A DNA stretch of 64,000 bases. It comes from Bacillus_BD oryzisoli_A (GTDB lineage Bacteria; Bacillota; Bacilli; Bacillales; Cytobacillaceae). Of this stretch, positions 18,256-27,003 are shown in pieces. The position numbers and the translations under genes are program-made. The notes under the pieces were generated by a model. The model worked only from the letters and a program-made list of their open reading frames with translations. It was not told the origin of the DNA and made no database searches. The DNA lies in the NCBI RefSeq assembly GCF_043641075.1, contig NZ_JBHZRC010000013.1, positions 1-64,000 of the forward strand, given 5' to 3'. Every line of letters starts with the position of its first letter. Position 1 is the stretch's first letter.

Positions 18256-19239
18256 TTAGGCTAAAATCAATTCTTTAGCTGAAAATGGGATGCCTAGTTT
18301 GTCAGATAGGTTTTCCAACATATCCTTTGTCATACGGTCTAAATCATATTGAGGATCAAAATCCCATTCTTGGAATGCTGCAGATGCATCTAAGCTGTTT
18401 GGCCATGAATTTGCAATTCCTTGACGAACAGGGTCAATATCATAATCCATTTCAAATTCTGGAATGAATTTTCTAATTGAAGCTGCAATTTGTTCTGGTT
18501 CAAAGCTCATTGCTGTAATGTTAAATGCATTGCGGTGTTTTAATTTTGCTGGATCTGCTTCCATTAATTTAATAATGGCATCGATTGCATCAGGCATATA
18601 CATCATGTCCATGAACGTTCCTTTGCCGATGAATGAAGTGTATTTTTTGTTTTTCAATGCTTCATAATAAATATCAACTGCATAGTCTGTTGTTCCGCCG
18701 CCAGGAAGTGTTTTGTAAGAAATTAGGCCAGGGAAACGAACGCCGCGTGTATCTACACCGAACTTTGTAAAATAGTAGTCACATAATAATTCGCCTGCTA
18801 CCTTTGTTACACCATACATCGTTGTTGGACGTTGAATCGTATCCTGTGGTGTAAAGTCTTGAGGTGTTCCAGGTCCGAAAGAGCCGATTGAGCTTGGTGT
18901 AAAGAACTTAAGATTTAATTCACGTGCTACTTCAAGTGCGTTAACAAGACCGCCCATATTTAAGTCCCAAGCTAATTTTGGTTTTCTTTCTGCTACTGCT
19001 GATAATAAAGCAGCTAAGTGGATTAATGTGTCTACCTCGTATTTTTTAGCAATATTCAGCATTGCTTCATAGTCCATAACATCAAGGATTTCAAAAGGAC
19101 CGCTTTCAATCACGATGTTACCTTCAACGCGACGAATGTCTGTTGCAATAACGTTTTCTGTACCGTAGATTTCTCTCATACGCATAACTAATTCTGATCC
19201 GATTTGTCCTAGGCATCCAGTTACAAGTATTTTTTTCAT
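18256..19239 (-). CDS. tdh: L-threonine 3-dehydrogenase, SDR (epimerase-like) type
   Basis: A 327-residue NAD-dependent enzyme oxidising threonine to 2-amino-3-ketobutyrate. Rossmann motif GCLGQIGSE is at about 8-16. Catalytic features are PSSIGSFG and YGVTK (Tyr and Lys of the SDR triad). This is the short-chain-type enzyme common in Bacillaceae, not the zinc alcohol-dehydrogenase type. It lies 107 bases downstream of kbl, and a perfect cre sits in that gap. AGGAGGTT precedes ATG. Confidence 0.96.
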   Translation of the reverse strand: MKKILVTGCLGQIGSELVMRMREIYGTENVIATDIRRVEGNIVIESGPFEILDVMDYEAMLNIAKKYEVDTLIHLAALLSAVAERKPKLAWDLNMGGLVNALEVARELNLKFFTPSSIGSFGPGTPQDFTPQDTIQRPTTMYGVTKVAGELLCDYYFTKFGVDTRGVRFPGLISYKTLPGGGTTDYAVDIYYEALKNKKYTSFIGKGTFMDMMYMPDAIDAIIKLMEADPAKLKHRNAFNITAMSFEPEQIAASIRKFIPEFEMDYDIDPVRQGIANSWPNSLDASAAFQEWDFDPQYDLDRMTKDMLENLSDKLGIPFSAKELILA

Positions 19240-19298
19240 AATGTGTGAACCTCCTGTATTGTTATAGATTATATTTTGCTATTCAATGAAAATTTTAA

Positions 19299-19312
19299 TG
19301 ATATCGCTTACA
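19299..19312. promoter_or_regulatory. cre site (CcpA box) between kbl and tdh
   Basis: TGATATCGCTTACA fits the consensus TGWNANCGNTNWCA at all positions. It lies in the kbl-tdh intergenic gap and could repress tdh-steT independently, or act as a roadblock to read-through. Confidence 0.75.
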
Positions 19313-19346
19313 TTTCGTGAATCTGTGAAGGCAAGCCTTTCACAGT

Positions 19347-20537
19347 TTAAATAATGTTTAATTCTTTTCCTACTTTTTCATAAACCGCAAGAACTTCATC
19401 AAGCATTTCCTTTGTATGTGCTGCTGTTGGCATATTTCTAACTCTTCCCGTTCCCTTTGGTACAGTTGGGAAGGTAATAGATTTTGCATAGATCCCTTCT
19501 TCCATTAAACGGCGGGAGAATTGCTGTGTCAGATTTTCATCACCGATGATACATGGTGTAATAGGTGTTTCAGAATGGCCAATGTTAAAGCCTAAGGTCT
19601 TTAATCCAGCTTTAAGGTAATTTCCGTTTTCCCAAACCTTTTCAACCTTTTCTGTTGATTCCATCATGATGTCGATTGCTTCGATACATGCTGCTGCATC
19701 AGCTGGCGTCATGGATGTTGAGAAAAGGAAAGGACGTCCACGAACCTTTAACCAGTCAATTAGATTTTTCGAACCTGCTACATATCCGCCGACAACACCG
19801 ATTGCTTTTGAAAGTGTTCCAATTTGGAAGTCAATGCGGTCGGAAAGTCCGAAATGCTTCACCGTACCTGCGCCTTGACCCATTACGCCTGATCCGTGTG
19901 CATCGTCTACATAAGTGATTAGGCCGTATTCTTCTGCAATCTCAACGATTTCAGGCAGCTTTGCTACATCTCCATCCATTGAGAATACGCCGTCTGTGAT
20001 ATACATGATTTTTTCATACTGTCCGCTTTCTGTTGCTTCCTTTGCTACTCTTCTAAGGTCATCCATGTCTTGGTGCTTTGCACGAAGAATTTTTGCTCCA
20101 GATAACCGGCAGCCGTCAATAATAGAAGCGTGGTTTAATTCATCTGAGATAATGGCATCATTCTTTGTCATAACTGCTGAAATGGCACCCATGTTACAGT
20201 TGAATCCAGATTGGAATGCGATGGCTGCTTCTGTATGCTTTAATTCAGCAATTCTTTTTTCTAGTTCGTTGTGGATAGATAGCGTTCCGTTAATCGTACG
20301 AACCGCACCGGCACCCACTCCGTATTTATGAACCGCCTCAATGGCTTTTTCTTTCAATCTGTCATTGTTTGCAAGACCAAGGTAGTTGTTTGAAGACATA
20401 TTGATCACTGTCTTACCGTTGATTTGAACCTTAGGACCGTTTGGACCTTCGACCGTATCAATCACATTGTAAAGTCCTTGTTCACGTAATTCGTTTAACC
20501 GAGGTGCAAGGAAATCATCTAAAACTTTTTTTGCCAA
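19347..20537 (-). CDS. kbl: Glycine C-acetyltransferase (2-amino-3-ketobutyrate CoA ligase)
   Basis: A 396-residue PLP enzyme splitting 2-amino-3-ketobutyrate with CoA into glycine and acetyl-CoA, the second step after Tdh. Fold-type I motifs are present: SSNNYLGLANN, SDELNHASIIDG, YVDDAHGSGVMG and the PLP lysine in GTLSKAIGVVGG. It starts at TTG with a strong AAAGGAGGAAG ribosome site. First gene of the kbl-tdh-steT unit, transcribed from a promoter about 265 bases upstream. Confidence 0.97.
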   Translation of the reverse strand: MAKKVLDDFLAPRLNELREQGLYNVIDTVEGPNGPKVQINGKTVINMSSNNYLGLANNDRLKEKAIEAVHKYGVGAGAVRTINGTLSIHNELEKRIAELKHTEAAIAFQSGFNCNMGAISAVMTKNDAIISDELNHASIIDGCRLSGAKILRAKHQDMDDLRRVAKEATESGQYEKIMYITDGVFSMDGDVAKLPEIVEIAEEYGLITYVDDAHGSGVMGQGAGTVKHFGLSDRIDFQIGTLSKAIGVVGGYVAGSKNLIDWLKVRGRPFLFSTSMTPADAAACIEAIDIMMESTEKVEKVWENGNYLKAGLKTLGFNIGHSETPITPCIIGDENLTQQFSRRLMEEGIYAKSITFPTVPKGTGRVRNMPTAAHTKEMLDEVLAVYEKVGKELNII

Positions 20538-20795
20538 TTTACTTCCTCCTTTAAAACAACGTTCTGTTCATATTTCACTCAAAATCTATTAGTGTAGCTG
20601 TTTAATTATTCTAAATGTTTTGTAATGTATTCGCTTACATATGCTGCAAAAAAAAATTTTTTCAGCTATTACGATTACACCAACATTCGTTTAGCTACTA
20701 CTAATTCAATTTGGTAAAATAGTAAATAGTGATTTCGATAAGAGCTTCTGTAATAAACATCACCCTTTCTCAATCCTTTGTAACATCTCTGCTAC
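20538..20795 (-). other. Long untranslated leader of kbl
   Basis: About 255 bases separate the predicted start of transcription from the kbl start codon. It holds a near-cre at 20626-20639 and an A/T tract (AAAAAATTTTTTTTT). I see no T-box or known riboswitch core. No ORF here has a ribosome site. Confidence 0.5.
20626..20639. promoter_or_regulatory. cre-like site in the kbl leader
   Basis: TGTATTCGCTTACA matches the cre consensus at 13 of 14 positions. It lies downstream of the promoter, where CcpA would act as a roadblock. Confidence 0.55.
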
Positions 20796-20801
20796 ACTGC
20801 T

Positions 20802-20838
20802 ATAATACCTCCGCTAAGACAAAGTGTCAACGCTTTCA
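20802..20838 (-). promoter_or_regulatory. SigA promoter of kbl overlapped by a perfect cre
   Basis: On the minus strand TTGACA (20825-20830), 17 bases, then TATTAT (20802-20807). TGTCAACGCTTTCA at 20825-20838 matches the cre consensus fully and covers the -35 box, so CcpA should block polymerase. Confidence 0.82.
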
Positions 20839-20963
20839 AAAAAACATTTATGATTCAGATATCTTTGTATTTACAGGGAGTTCAACTGTATTTTTATAAT
20901 GTACTGCACATTTAATTCCACCCTATATGGACACTTGTCTCCTATTAGAGGAGTGTGAAAAAG

Positions 20964-20991
20964 AGAGCAAAGGGACGGTTCTCGTGCTTCC
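20964..20991. repeat. REP-like repeat, single R copy
   Basis: R monomer upstream of the kbl promoter, between the threonine operon and the germination operon. Confidence 0.88.
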
Positions 20992-21042
20992 GAATCATGG
21001 TAAAGGTAATAGTTTAATTATTATATTAATATAATGATATAA

Positions 21043-21071
21043 GGAAGCGGGGGGACGGTTCTCCTGCTTCC
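21043..21071. repeat. REP-like repeat, single R copy
   Basis: The best example of self-folding: GGAAGCGGGGGG pairs with TCTCCTGCTTCC (two or three G-T pairs) around a loop containing CGGT. Confidence 0.92.
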
Positions 21072-21083
21072 ATTCCAACAACT

Positions 21084-22208
21084 TTACTCACCTGCAGAAG
21101 AGGAAGCGTAAGAACCGTCCCTCTGCTTCTTCATTTTCCCAACTGTAAGGAGCAGTAGGGGGATGATGAAGCAGATGAAAAGGGAGTAGGGAACGAGTGC
21201 TTTCATGAGTGTTTGTTTGAATATGACTACGTTTGGATATTGTAGGATTGAGAAACTGATGATTAAAATGGCCAACGGAAAGATTAGGGTCTGGTAATGG
21301 TGCAGCTTAAATAGCTGCGCGAGTCCTAAGGATAAGCCATAATAGCATAAGGTTAGCTTAAAATAGATGGATAAAAACCAGATGATGGCAACGATGATTT
21401 CAATGCGTTCAATAAAGTCGCCGATGCTTATTTTCTTTCCTAATAGATAGGTGGAGTACACCTGTCGGTCAGTTGTATCGGGTCCAAGTGAGATAAAAGA
21501 AAACAATACAAGAAGAAATATCACCAATCCACCGATAATTGCGCCGCTATAAAATGCTTTATTCACCTTTTCCTTTTTAATGACGGCTGGAAGAATCATT
21601 AGGAAAATTGCTAATTCTAAAAAGGGCATGGCTAAAGTATGGTAGGATCCCTTCAGAATCGGTTTGATTCCTCCTTCGAAGACAGGTTGAATGTTGATCA
21701 GGTCATATTCAGGAATTAGAAAGATAAACAACAAGGTAAATAGTCCTATAATCCAAGGAAAAAAAATCACGGCTGTTCGGCCGATTACCTCCAAACCTAA
21801 ATGGACCCCAATCAAGCTGGCTAATAAAAACATGATCATAATGATTTGAATCGGTGTTTCAACGAGAACATTGATTGTAATAAATTCACCGATTTCTCTT
21901 AATAGTGAATTACAGACAAGGAAAACGTAGATGAGAAAGAGGATAGAGGTCAAACGGCCGAGCCACTTTCCTAATATTGCTTGACTATATTCCACAAATG
22001 ACAGATCAGGATAGAGTGAAGCTAATCGATTATAGACAAAAAGAAAACCCAACCCGATCAATATTGATAAGAAATAGGCAATCCACCCGTCCTGTTTCGC
22101 GGTAGACGCAAGGATGCTGGGAGCCAAAATCACAGAACTTCCAATTGAAAATATGATTACCATTATCCGAAAATCTCCGATGCTAATTTTCCCGTTTTCT
22201 AACATCAT
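21084..22208 (-). CDS. Spore germination permease subunit (GerAB/GerKB family)
   Basis: The start is taken at ATG 22208 (protein begins MMLENGKISIGD, 374 residues), since AGGAGAG lies upstream. The same frame is open further 5' but overlaps the small gene at 22223. About 10 membrane helices with the spore permease signature (SIGDFRIMVIIFSIG near the start) are present. This is the B subunit that holds the germinant site in the inner spore membrane. The final 15 residues (KQRDGSYASSSAGE) are encoded by the F repeat at 21102-21129, giving a tail not expected in the family. Confidence 0.92.
   Translation of the reverse strand: MMLENGKISIGDFRIMVIIFSIGSSVILAPSILASTAKQDGWIAYFLSILIGLGFLFVYNRLASLYPDLSFVEYSQAILGKWLGRLTSILFLIYVFLVCNSLLREIGEFITINVLVETPIQIIMIMFLLASLIGVHLGLEVIGRTAVIFFPWIIGLFTLLFIFLIPEYDLINIQPVFEGGIKPILKGSYHTLAMPFLELAIFLMILPAVIKKEKVNKAFYSGAIIGGLVIFLLVLFSFISLGPDTTDRQVYSTYLLGKKISIGDFIERIEIIVAIIWFLSIYFKLTLCYYGLSLGLAQLFKLHHYQTLIFPLAILIISFSILQYPNVVIFKQTLMKALVPYSLFICFIIPLLLLTVGKMKKQRDGSYASSSAGE
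21102..21129. repeat. REP-like repeat inside the 3' end of the germination permease gene
   Basis: The F copy is read in frame on the minus strand as QRDGSYAS. The gene continues 6 codons beyond the repeat to its stop. Confidence 0.9.
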
Positions 22209-22222
22209 TGTGAAACACTCTC

Positions 22223-22456
22223 CTACGATAAAATACTGTCTACAACAGAATGGAAAGGGGTAAATATCTTTAAGATGGTCGCTGTAGGATTTGGAATCTC
22301 TACGTTTAAATTTAATAAAATATTTAATGTGATACCTGCAGACATTAGGATGGAGAATACAACTAAGTCCTTCCAATACTTCTGTTTGACAAGGCGACGT
22401 CCTTCGAAGAATGAGACTGCGAAGCCGATAAATAAAATTCCAGCAATCCCCCACAT
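22223..22456 (-). CDS. Small membrane protein, germinant receptor D-subunit type
   Basis: A 77-residue protein with two hydrophobic helices (about 4-17 and 27-50), inside the germination operon between the C and B genes. Short two-helix D proteins are known in GerA-type operons, where they modulate germination. GGAGGAATAAG precedes ATG, and the gene is 3 bases from the C gene. Confidence 0.8.
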   Translation of the reverse strand: MWGIAGILFIGFAVSFFEGRRLVKQKYWKDLVVFSILMSAGITLNILLNLNVEIPNPTATILKIFTPFHSVVDSILS

Positions 22457-22459
22457 AAC

Positions 22460-23650
22460 TTATTCCTCCTTAATATCATTTTGAAAAGAATCTTGAATCG
22501 TGCCTAAACGGCGTATTTCTGCGTTAACATGAATGGCAACATCAACGTTCTGAAACTGCTGGCTCCAATTGGATTTATGTTGCTTCCAATATTTTGGTTC
22601 ATCTCGATGGATAATGACACCAAAGCCAAAAATATCACTTTGAAGGTCATTTTGAGCACGTTGGATGGCCTTCGTTATTTTATCTTCGATAGCAGATTTA
22701 TAGTCACTTTCAATTTTCTTAATTTCTTTCGGGTTTAATAAATCAATGTTACACATGACTTCACCAATGTTTCCTTCTGCGGTGACTGTAATGTCAATGG
22801 TGGGTTTCCCGTTTTTTACTTTTCCCTTCACATCTGTTTTGGAGCGGATGGTCTCGATTGAAATTTTTCCAGGATGGCAAGGAACGTTGACAAGCGTATT
22901 GTAGACATTGTCTGTAATATAGTTATAGCCCTTGCTTTCATCTTCGGTCAGCCATCCGATGAGCTTGTCTCTTTTAAATGCACCTATTTCTCCAATATGT
23001 AAAGTAGTATCTGGTGTAGATTCTTGTACATTTGAAATCTTGCTTCCTTTATCGGGATCGCCGTCAAGATGAATCCCTGTTAACACGGCCTCTTTACCAG
23101 AAGTAAGGATGTTGCTGATTAATTCGTCCAGCTGTACAGATTTGGTTACAGTCCATGACCGTTCAGAATTTTTCAACGAAGCATACACCTTATTAGAAGG
23201 AATGTTCTCTAGTGCAGATTGCACCTTTAACACATCAACAGCCTTTTGTCCCTTTGCAACGGTAATATAAAAGTCGTTCCGTAATTCATGATCCCGAGCT
23301 AGAAAATCAAGGGTTTTTCCAATTCCATCCTTTGCCAACTCCTCGCTAAATACCACGAGACGAAGCTGTGCCATGTAAATCTTTCTTGGCGCAAGGGTAG
23401 AAAGTCTCCGCAATGCCTCAAATACAGTTGCCCCTCGCACCTTAGCAGTAATAACCTCTGACCGTCCCGACCGCTGCTTCCCAGAAAGCTCACCAGGATT
23501 TACAATCTGAACCGAAACCAGATACCCATCCTCAGCCTTATCAATCCCTAACCCAACACAAATAGCCAATTCATTCAATTCCCGCTTACTCCAGCATCCA
23601 CACAAAACAATACTAGCAACAACCAACACAAATAAAAATTTCCTCTTCAT
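22460..23650 (-). CDS. Spore germination lipoprotein (GerAC family)
   Basis: The start is set at ATG 23650 (MKRKFLFVLVVAS) with GAGGG upstream; the frame is open 25 codons further without signals. The lipobox CGC puts the lipidated Cys at about residue 18. The GerAC/GerKC pattern includes ELNELAICVGLGIDK at about residues 22-36. This is the C subunit, attached to the outer face of the inner spore membrane. The coding strand is extremely G+T-rich at the 5' end: 23521-23640 is 75% A+C on the + strand, adjoining the R repeats at 23672 and 23718. Confidence 0.93.
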   Translation of the reverse strand: MKRKFLFVLVVASIVLCGCWSKRELNELAICVGLGIDKAEDGYLVSVQIVNPGELSGKQRSGRSEVITAKVRGATVFEALRRLSTLAPRKIYMAQLRLVVFSEELAKDGIGKTLDFLARDHELRNDFYITVAKGQKAVDVLKVQSALENIPSNKVYASLKNSERSWTVTKSVQLDELISNILTSGKEAVLTGIHLDGDPDKGSKISNVQESTPDTTLHIGEIGAFKRDKLIGWLTEDESKGYNYITDNVYNTLVNVPCHPGKISIETIRSKTDVKGKVKNGKPTIDITVTAEGNIGEVMCNIDLLNPKEIKKIESDYKSAIEDKITKAIQRAQNDLQSDIFGFGVIIHRDEPKYWKQHKSNWSQQFQNVDVAIHVNAEIRRLGTIQDSFQNDIKEE

Positions 23651-23671
23651 TATCATCCCTCTTTTATTTTT

Positions 23672-23746
23672 GGAAGCATGGGGACGGTTCTCGTGCTTCC
23701 CTTTTTGCATCAAGCAGGGAAGCATAGGGACGGTTCTCCTGCCTCC
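23672..23746. repeat. REP-like repeats, two R copies between germination genes A and C
   Basis: Monomers at 23672-23700 and 23718-23746, both R, lie just upstream of the C gene ribosome site. The second has a GCCTCC end variant. Confidence 0.9.
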
Positions 23747-23803
23747 ATATCTAAGTTCCAGCCTGTACTGACTCGCTCAAATGCCTACCATCTTAAATAA
23801 AAA

Positions 23804-23831
23804 GGAAGCAATAGAACCGTCCCTCCGCTTC
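23804..23831. repeat. REP-like repeat at the stop codon of germination gene A
   Basis: The F copy's last base pairs form part of the TGA stop on the minus strand. The next 80 bases (23832-23911) are 76% G+T on the + strand, the strongest skew seen. Confidence 0.92.
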
Positions 23832-25458
23832 AATTCGGTGGTTTGGGCGGAGGTGTTGTGGAGCGAGTGATGTTGTTTGGGCTGATTAGATGGGGTCTTG
23901 TTCGCAGGAGCCAGCGTGGTGTTCTTACGAAGTTGTCCTTTTGGTCCTGCAGGTTAAATGGGGCATTTGGAGCTAGGTAGGGTATTCCAAATGACCGGAT
24001 ACTGCTTAGATGAAGGACCATTACAATTAGACCCAACAGAATCCCGAATAATCCAAAGGTAGCCGCAAGTAACATCAATGGAAATCTTAGTAATCTTGTC
24101 GATATCGACATATTAAAAGCCGGTGATACAAAGCTGCTGATTGCCGTTAGAGCAACGACAATGACCATGGAGGCAGAAACAATCCCTGCTTCCACAGCAG
24201 CCTGTCCAATGACCAACGCTCCAACAATGGAAATCGCAGAACCAACAGCCCTTGGCATTCGAATTCCCGCTTCCCGTAATATCTCAAAGGTAATTTCCAT
24301 CATAATTGCTTCAACAATAGCTGGAAGAGGAACACCCTCGCGCTGGGCAGCCAAGCTAATCAGCATTTCACTCGGGAGCATTTCCTGATGGAATGTGGTT
24401 ACAGCAATATAGGCCGAAGGTGTGAGCAAGGCCAGAAAAAATGCTAAGTAACGAAGCAACCGAATAAAGGTGGAAATATCGGCACGATGGTAATAATCTT
24501 CGCTGGATTGGAAGAAATGGATGAATAGTGAAGGAACCATCAGGACAAAAGGTGTCCCATCGATCACAAGTGCGATTCGCCCCTCCAGCAGTGCTGCCGC
24601 TACAGAATCTGGACGTTCTGTATTCATAACTGTGGGGAAAGGAGAATATTTTGCATCCTGGATAAATTCTTCTATCTGTCCGCTTTCTAATATTCCATCA
24701 ATAGTAATCCGACTAAGGCGTTCCTTGACTTCGTTCACAATTTCATCCAATACAATCCCATGTATGTACATGATCGCGACATCTGTTTGGGTTCTAGTCC
24801 CAATTTTCATAGAATCGACCCTTAGATTGGTATCCTTGATTCGCCGCCGTATCAATGCAGTATTCGTGCGCAATGTTTCTGTAAAACAATCTTTCGGACC
24901 TCTAACGACCGTTTGTGATGTAGGTTCTGCTACACCTCTTTTTTCCCAGCCTTTAGAATTAAGCGTAAGCCCCTTGGAAACTCCGTTCATTAAGAGAACG
25001 GTGTCGCCGGAAAGCACGGTTGAAAAAAGCTGCTCAAAGTCTGATAGTTCATGTAAATCGGCGACAGGCAGCCCTCTAGACCGAATCGAATGAAATAGCT
25101 TTTCAGCCTGTTTTCCTTCAGTTACGAGTAATTTTTGGATATCGACCATCAGTGTTTCTATGATGAATTCTTGGATAAAGGCCGAATTAGATAATCCGTC
25201 TGCATAAATCAGACAGACTGTTTGTTTCGCCTCCTTGTCCAATGGAAATTTCCGTAATGTGATATCAGAGCAGTTTCCTAACGTTGTTTTTATATAATCT
25301 AAGTTCTCTTCTAGTGAAGGGAATATATGTTTAACGGTTTGCCCCTTTTCTTGATTCTCATTCGGCTTTTGTTTTTTAGGCTCTAAAATCGAATTTGCTT
25401 GAGATTTTTTGCGTCTAATTGGGAACACTTTCCGCGTACGCACTTTTATCCACCCCAT
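23830..25458 (-). CDS. Spore germination protein A subunit (GerAA family)
   Basis: A 542-residue protein with a soluble N-terminal half and four or five membrane helices after residue 330 (for example RYLAFFLALLTPSAYIAVTTF). The family core SLAAQREGVPLPAIVEAIMMEI and EAGIRMPRAVGSAISIVGAL is intact. It is the A subunit of a nutrient germinant receptor. The C-terminus, SPNNITRSTTPPPKPPN, lies in the G+T-skewed DNA next to the repeat. First gene of the A-C-D-B operon. Confidence 0.95.
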   Translation of the reverse strand: MGWIKVRTRKVFPIRRKKSQANSILEPKKQKPNENQEKGQTVKHIFPSLEENLDYIKTTLGNCSDITLRKFPLDKEAKQTVCLIYADGLSNSAFIQEFIIETLMVDIQKLLVTEGKQAEKLFHSIRSRGLPVADLHELSDFEQLFSTVLSGDTVLLMNGVSKGLTLNSKGWEKRGVAEPTSQTVVRGPKDCFTETLRTNTALIRRRIKDTNLRVDSMKIGTRTQTDVAIMYIHGIVLDEIVNEVKERLSRITIDGILESGQIEEFIQDAKYSPFPTVMNTERPDSVAAALLEGRIALVIDGTPFVLMVPSLFIHFFQSSEDYYHRADISTFIRLLRYLAFFLALLTPSAYIAVTTFHQEMLPSEMLISLAAQREGVPLPAIVEAIMMEITFEILREAGIRMPRAVGSAISIVGALVIGQAAVEAGIVSASMVIVVALTAISSFVSPAFNMSISTRLLRFPLMLLAATFGLFGILLGLIVMVLHLSSIRSFGIPYLAPNAPFNLQDQKDNFVRTPRWLLRTRPHLISPNNITRSTTPPPKPPN

Positions 25459-25618
25459 CTTATCCCTAATAATTTACCTAAGCCTTTCGCCTTTCACCAT
25501 GAAAGGACCTTGTCCCACGCCCTTATCGTTAGCGATTGTAACTCTTCAAATATTAAAATGTTTATAAATTACTCTTCCCAACTTCATGAGAATTATTAAA
25601 AAAAAGCGGGACTGAAAT

Positions 25619-25647
25619 GGATGCAGGGGGACGGTTCTTTTGCTTCC
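25619..25647. repeat. REP-like repeat, single R copy
   Basis: R monomer upstream of the germination operon (160 bases before the A gene start). Its first arm reads GGATGC rather than GGAAGC. Confidence 0.85.
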
Positions 25648-25680
25648 TCTTGAGCGTGGAGACTTCGACTTTTTAGCATA

Positions 25681-25717
25681 AAAAAGGTCCAAGCTGCTTT
25701 CCTGGCTTGAACCTTTT
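25681..25717 (-). terminator. Terminator of the small lipoprotein gene
   Basis: On the minus strand AAGGTTCAAGCC pairs with GCTTGGACCTT, followed by TTTTTT. It separates the lipoprotein from the germination operon. Confidence 0.88.
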
Positions 25718-25766
25718 CACTCGTTCTTGTTCAATTGGAGAATGGATTAACTACTACTTTTCGTTT

Positions 25767-26021
25767 TCATTGTATGGAGTCACAATGTGGAATCTTCGAG
25801 TGCAAATTGTTTTCAATGTCACCAATAGTAAGACCGCTGCTATCACCCGGACTGCCCTCGATGCCTTCAGTTGTTCCTGCAATCTCCAGCGGAATGGACC
25901 TGCTTGTTGGATCTGCTTTAGCCAAGCTAGGCTCGTAACCATCATTTGTGCTGTTCATGCTGCAGCTGGACAAAGCTAACAAAGTGAAAGATATGAATAA
26001 CCACATGATAGATCTCTTCAT
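25767..26021 (-). CDS. Small lipoprotein, 84 residues
   Basis: A signal sequence with lipobox LSSC (Cys20) is followed by a polar 60-residue tail with no recognised domain. GAGGTGAAT precedes ATG. It is on the same strand as, and upstream of, the germination operon, but has its own terminator. Role unknown. Confidence 0.7.
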   Translation of the reverse strand: MKRSIMWLFISFTLLALSSCSMNSTNDGYEPSLAKADPTSRSIPLEIAGTTEGIEGSPGDSSGLTIGDIENNLHSKIPHCDSIQ

Positions 26022-26221
26022 TTTGATTCACCTCGTGTTTGTGTATAAAAGATTTATATGCTGACTGCTTTTTCGCTTATTCAAGACAAATAATGGGATA
26101 GTCGATTCATATAAGGTAGTTATCGTTGAATGAATTATAGAAGAAACACAAAACCCAATAAAACTAGCTATAGAAGAAGTACAAAATATGTTTTATGACT
26201 AATTAGAGTTTAGAAAAAAGA

Positions 26222-26258
26222 AAAGGAATGAAACGAGAGGGGTTCGCTTCATTCCTTA
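26222..26258. terminator. Hairpin, possible terminator
   Basis: AAGGAATGAAACG pairs with CGCTTCATTCCTT, then ATTCTTTTT on the + strand. No gene is seen directly upstream on +, so the transcript it ends is unknown. Confidence 0.5.
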
Positions 26259-26341
26259 TTCTTTTTGGTAGGTCTGATTATGATCAGAATATGGTGAAAG
26301 GTACGTGAATGGGGGATTGGTTCAGCTCATTACTATGTAAT

Positions 26342-26364
26342 CAGGGGGACGGTTCTGTTGCTTC
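26342..26364. repeat. REP-like repeat, single R copy (short 5' end)
   Basis: CAGGGGGACGGTTCT core and GCTTC end; the first GGAAG is missing. Confidence 0.8.
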
Positions 26365-26572
26365 TTTTAGTCCTAGGAGGGTACTTCGAGAAGTATACAT
26401 GATCCGTTCCCCATCATATTACAGCTTCGATAAGTGAATTATTTCACATTATTAAAGCATCTTCATCTTACTTGATAACGAAGAGTGTGAGCAATATCTG
26501 CCAAGTCGATTTCACCAACATGACATAATCATATTGCTAAAATGTGAAGTGGAACACTTAATACATATTATT

Positions 26573-26600
26573 GAAGCACAGGGACGGTTCTCTTGCTTCC
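26573..26600. repeat. REP-like repeat, single R copy
   Basis: Full-length R monomer in the same gap, about 145 bases before the small gene at 26748. Confidence 0.88.
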
Positions 26601-26747
26601 AAAATCCTAATGATTTGACTATTTAGAATCAATAGCTTGAAGGTAAAGGTGAGATTAGTTACAGGCTACATTTCAAAATAAGGCAAGTATTTTCCTCACT
26701 GCTTGTACATAATAAAACCGTTACAATTTGAAAGGAGATGGAAAAGG

Positions 26748-26903
26748 GTGTCAAAACAAGGCGTACAAAACAATAATCAAACGAGAGCACAAAAAGAAAG
26801 ACAAGACAATCGAAATGACATTGAACTAGGAAGTGAGTTTCAAATTGGAAACTCAGGCTCACAAAGCCAGAAAAAAAGCGGACGCCAAGTAAATAAGAAA
26901 TAG
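26748..26903 (+). CDS. Small polar protein, 51 residues
   Basis: GTG start preceded by GAAAGGAGATGG, a very strong ribosome site. The product (VSKQGVQNNNQTRAQKERQD onward) is rich in Gln, Asn, Lys and Arg, with no hydrophobic stretch. The composition is reminiscent of small spore proteins, but I do not recognise the family. Its TAG stop abuts the GGAAGC of the R repeat. Confidence 0.68.
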   Translation: MSKQGVQNNNQTRAQKERQDNRNDIELGSEFQIGNSGSQSQKKSGRQVNKK

Positions 26904-26930
26904 GAAGCGACGGGACGGTTCTCCTGCTTC
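26902..26930. repeat. REP-like repeat abutting a stop codon (R)
   Basis: The stop TAG of the 51-residue gene overlaps the first G of the repeat. Confidence 0.9.
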
Positions 26931-27003
26931 ATTTTCATACAGATTCAGAATCAAAATAAGCTTCGTGAAGTGAATGCAACTTGAGTAACGTTTATAGGCA
27001 TAC

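Larger units (their letters stand above)
26022..26747. other. Long intergenic region
   Basis: Contains a strong hairpin (26222-26258), two R repeats (26342, 26573) and no convincing ORF. A 22-codon ATG frame near 26131 has no ribosome site. Confidence 0.5.

Noticed and set aside
20538..20800. T-box or amino-acid riboswitch in the kbl leader
   Set aside because: No AGGGTGGNACCGCG core, specifier loop or other known aptamer core was found.
22209..22454. N-terminal extension of the germination permease to 456 residues
   Set aside because: It overlaps the small D-subunit gene in another frame and has no signal. ATG 22208 has AGGAGAG upstream.
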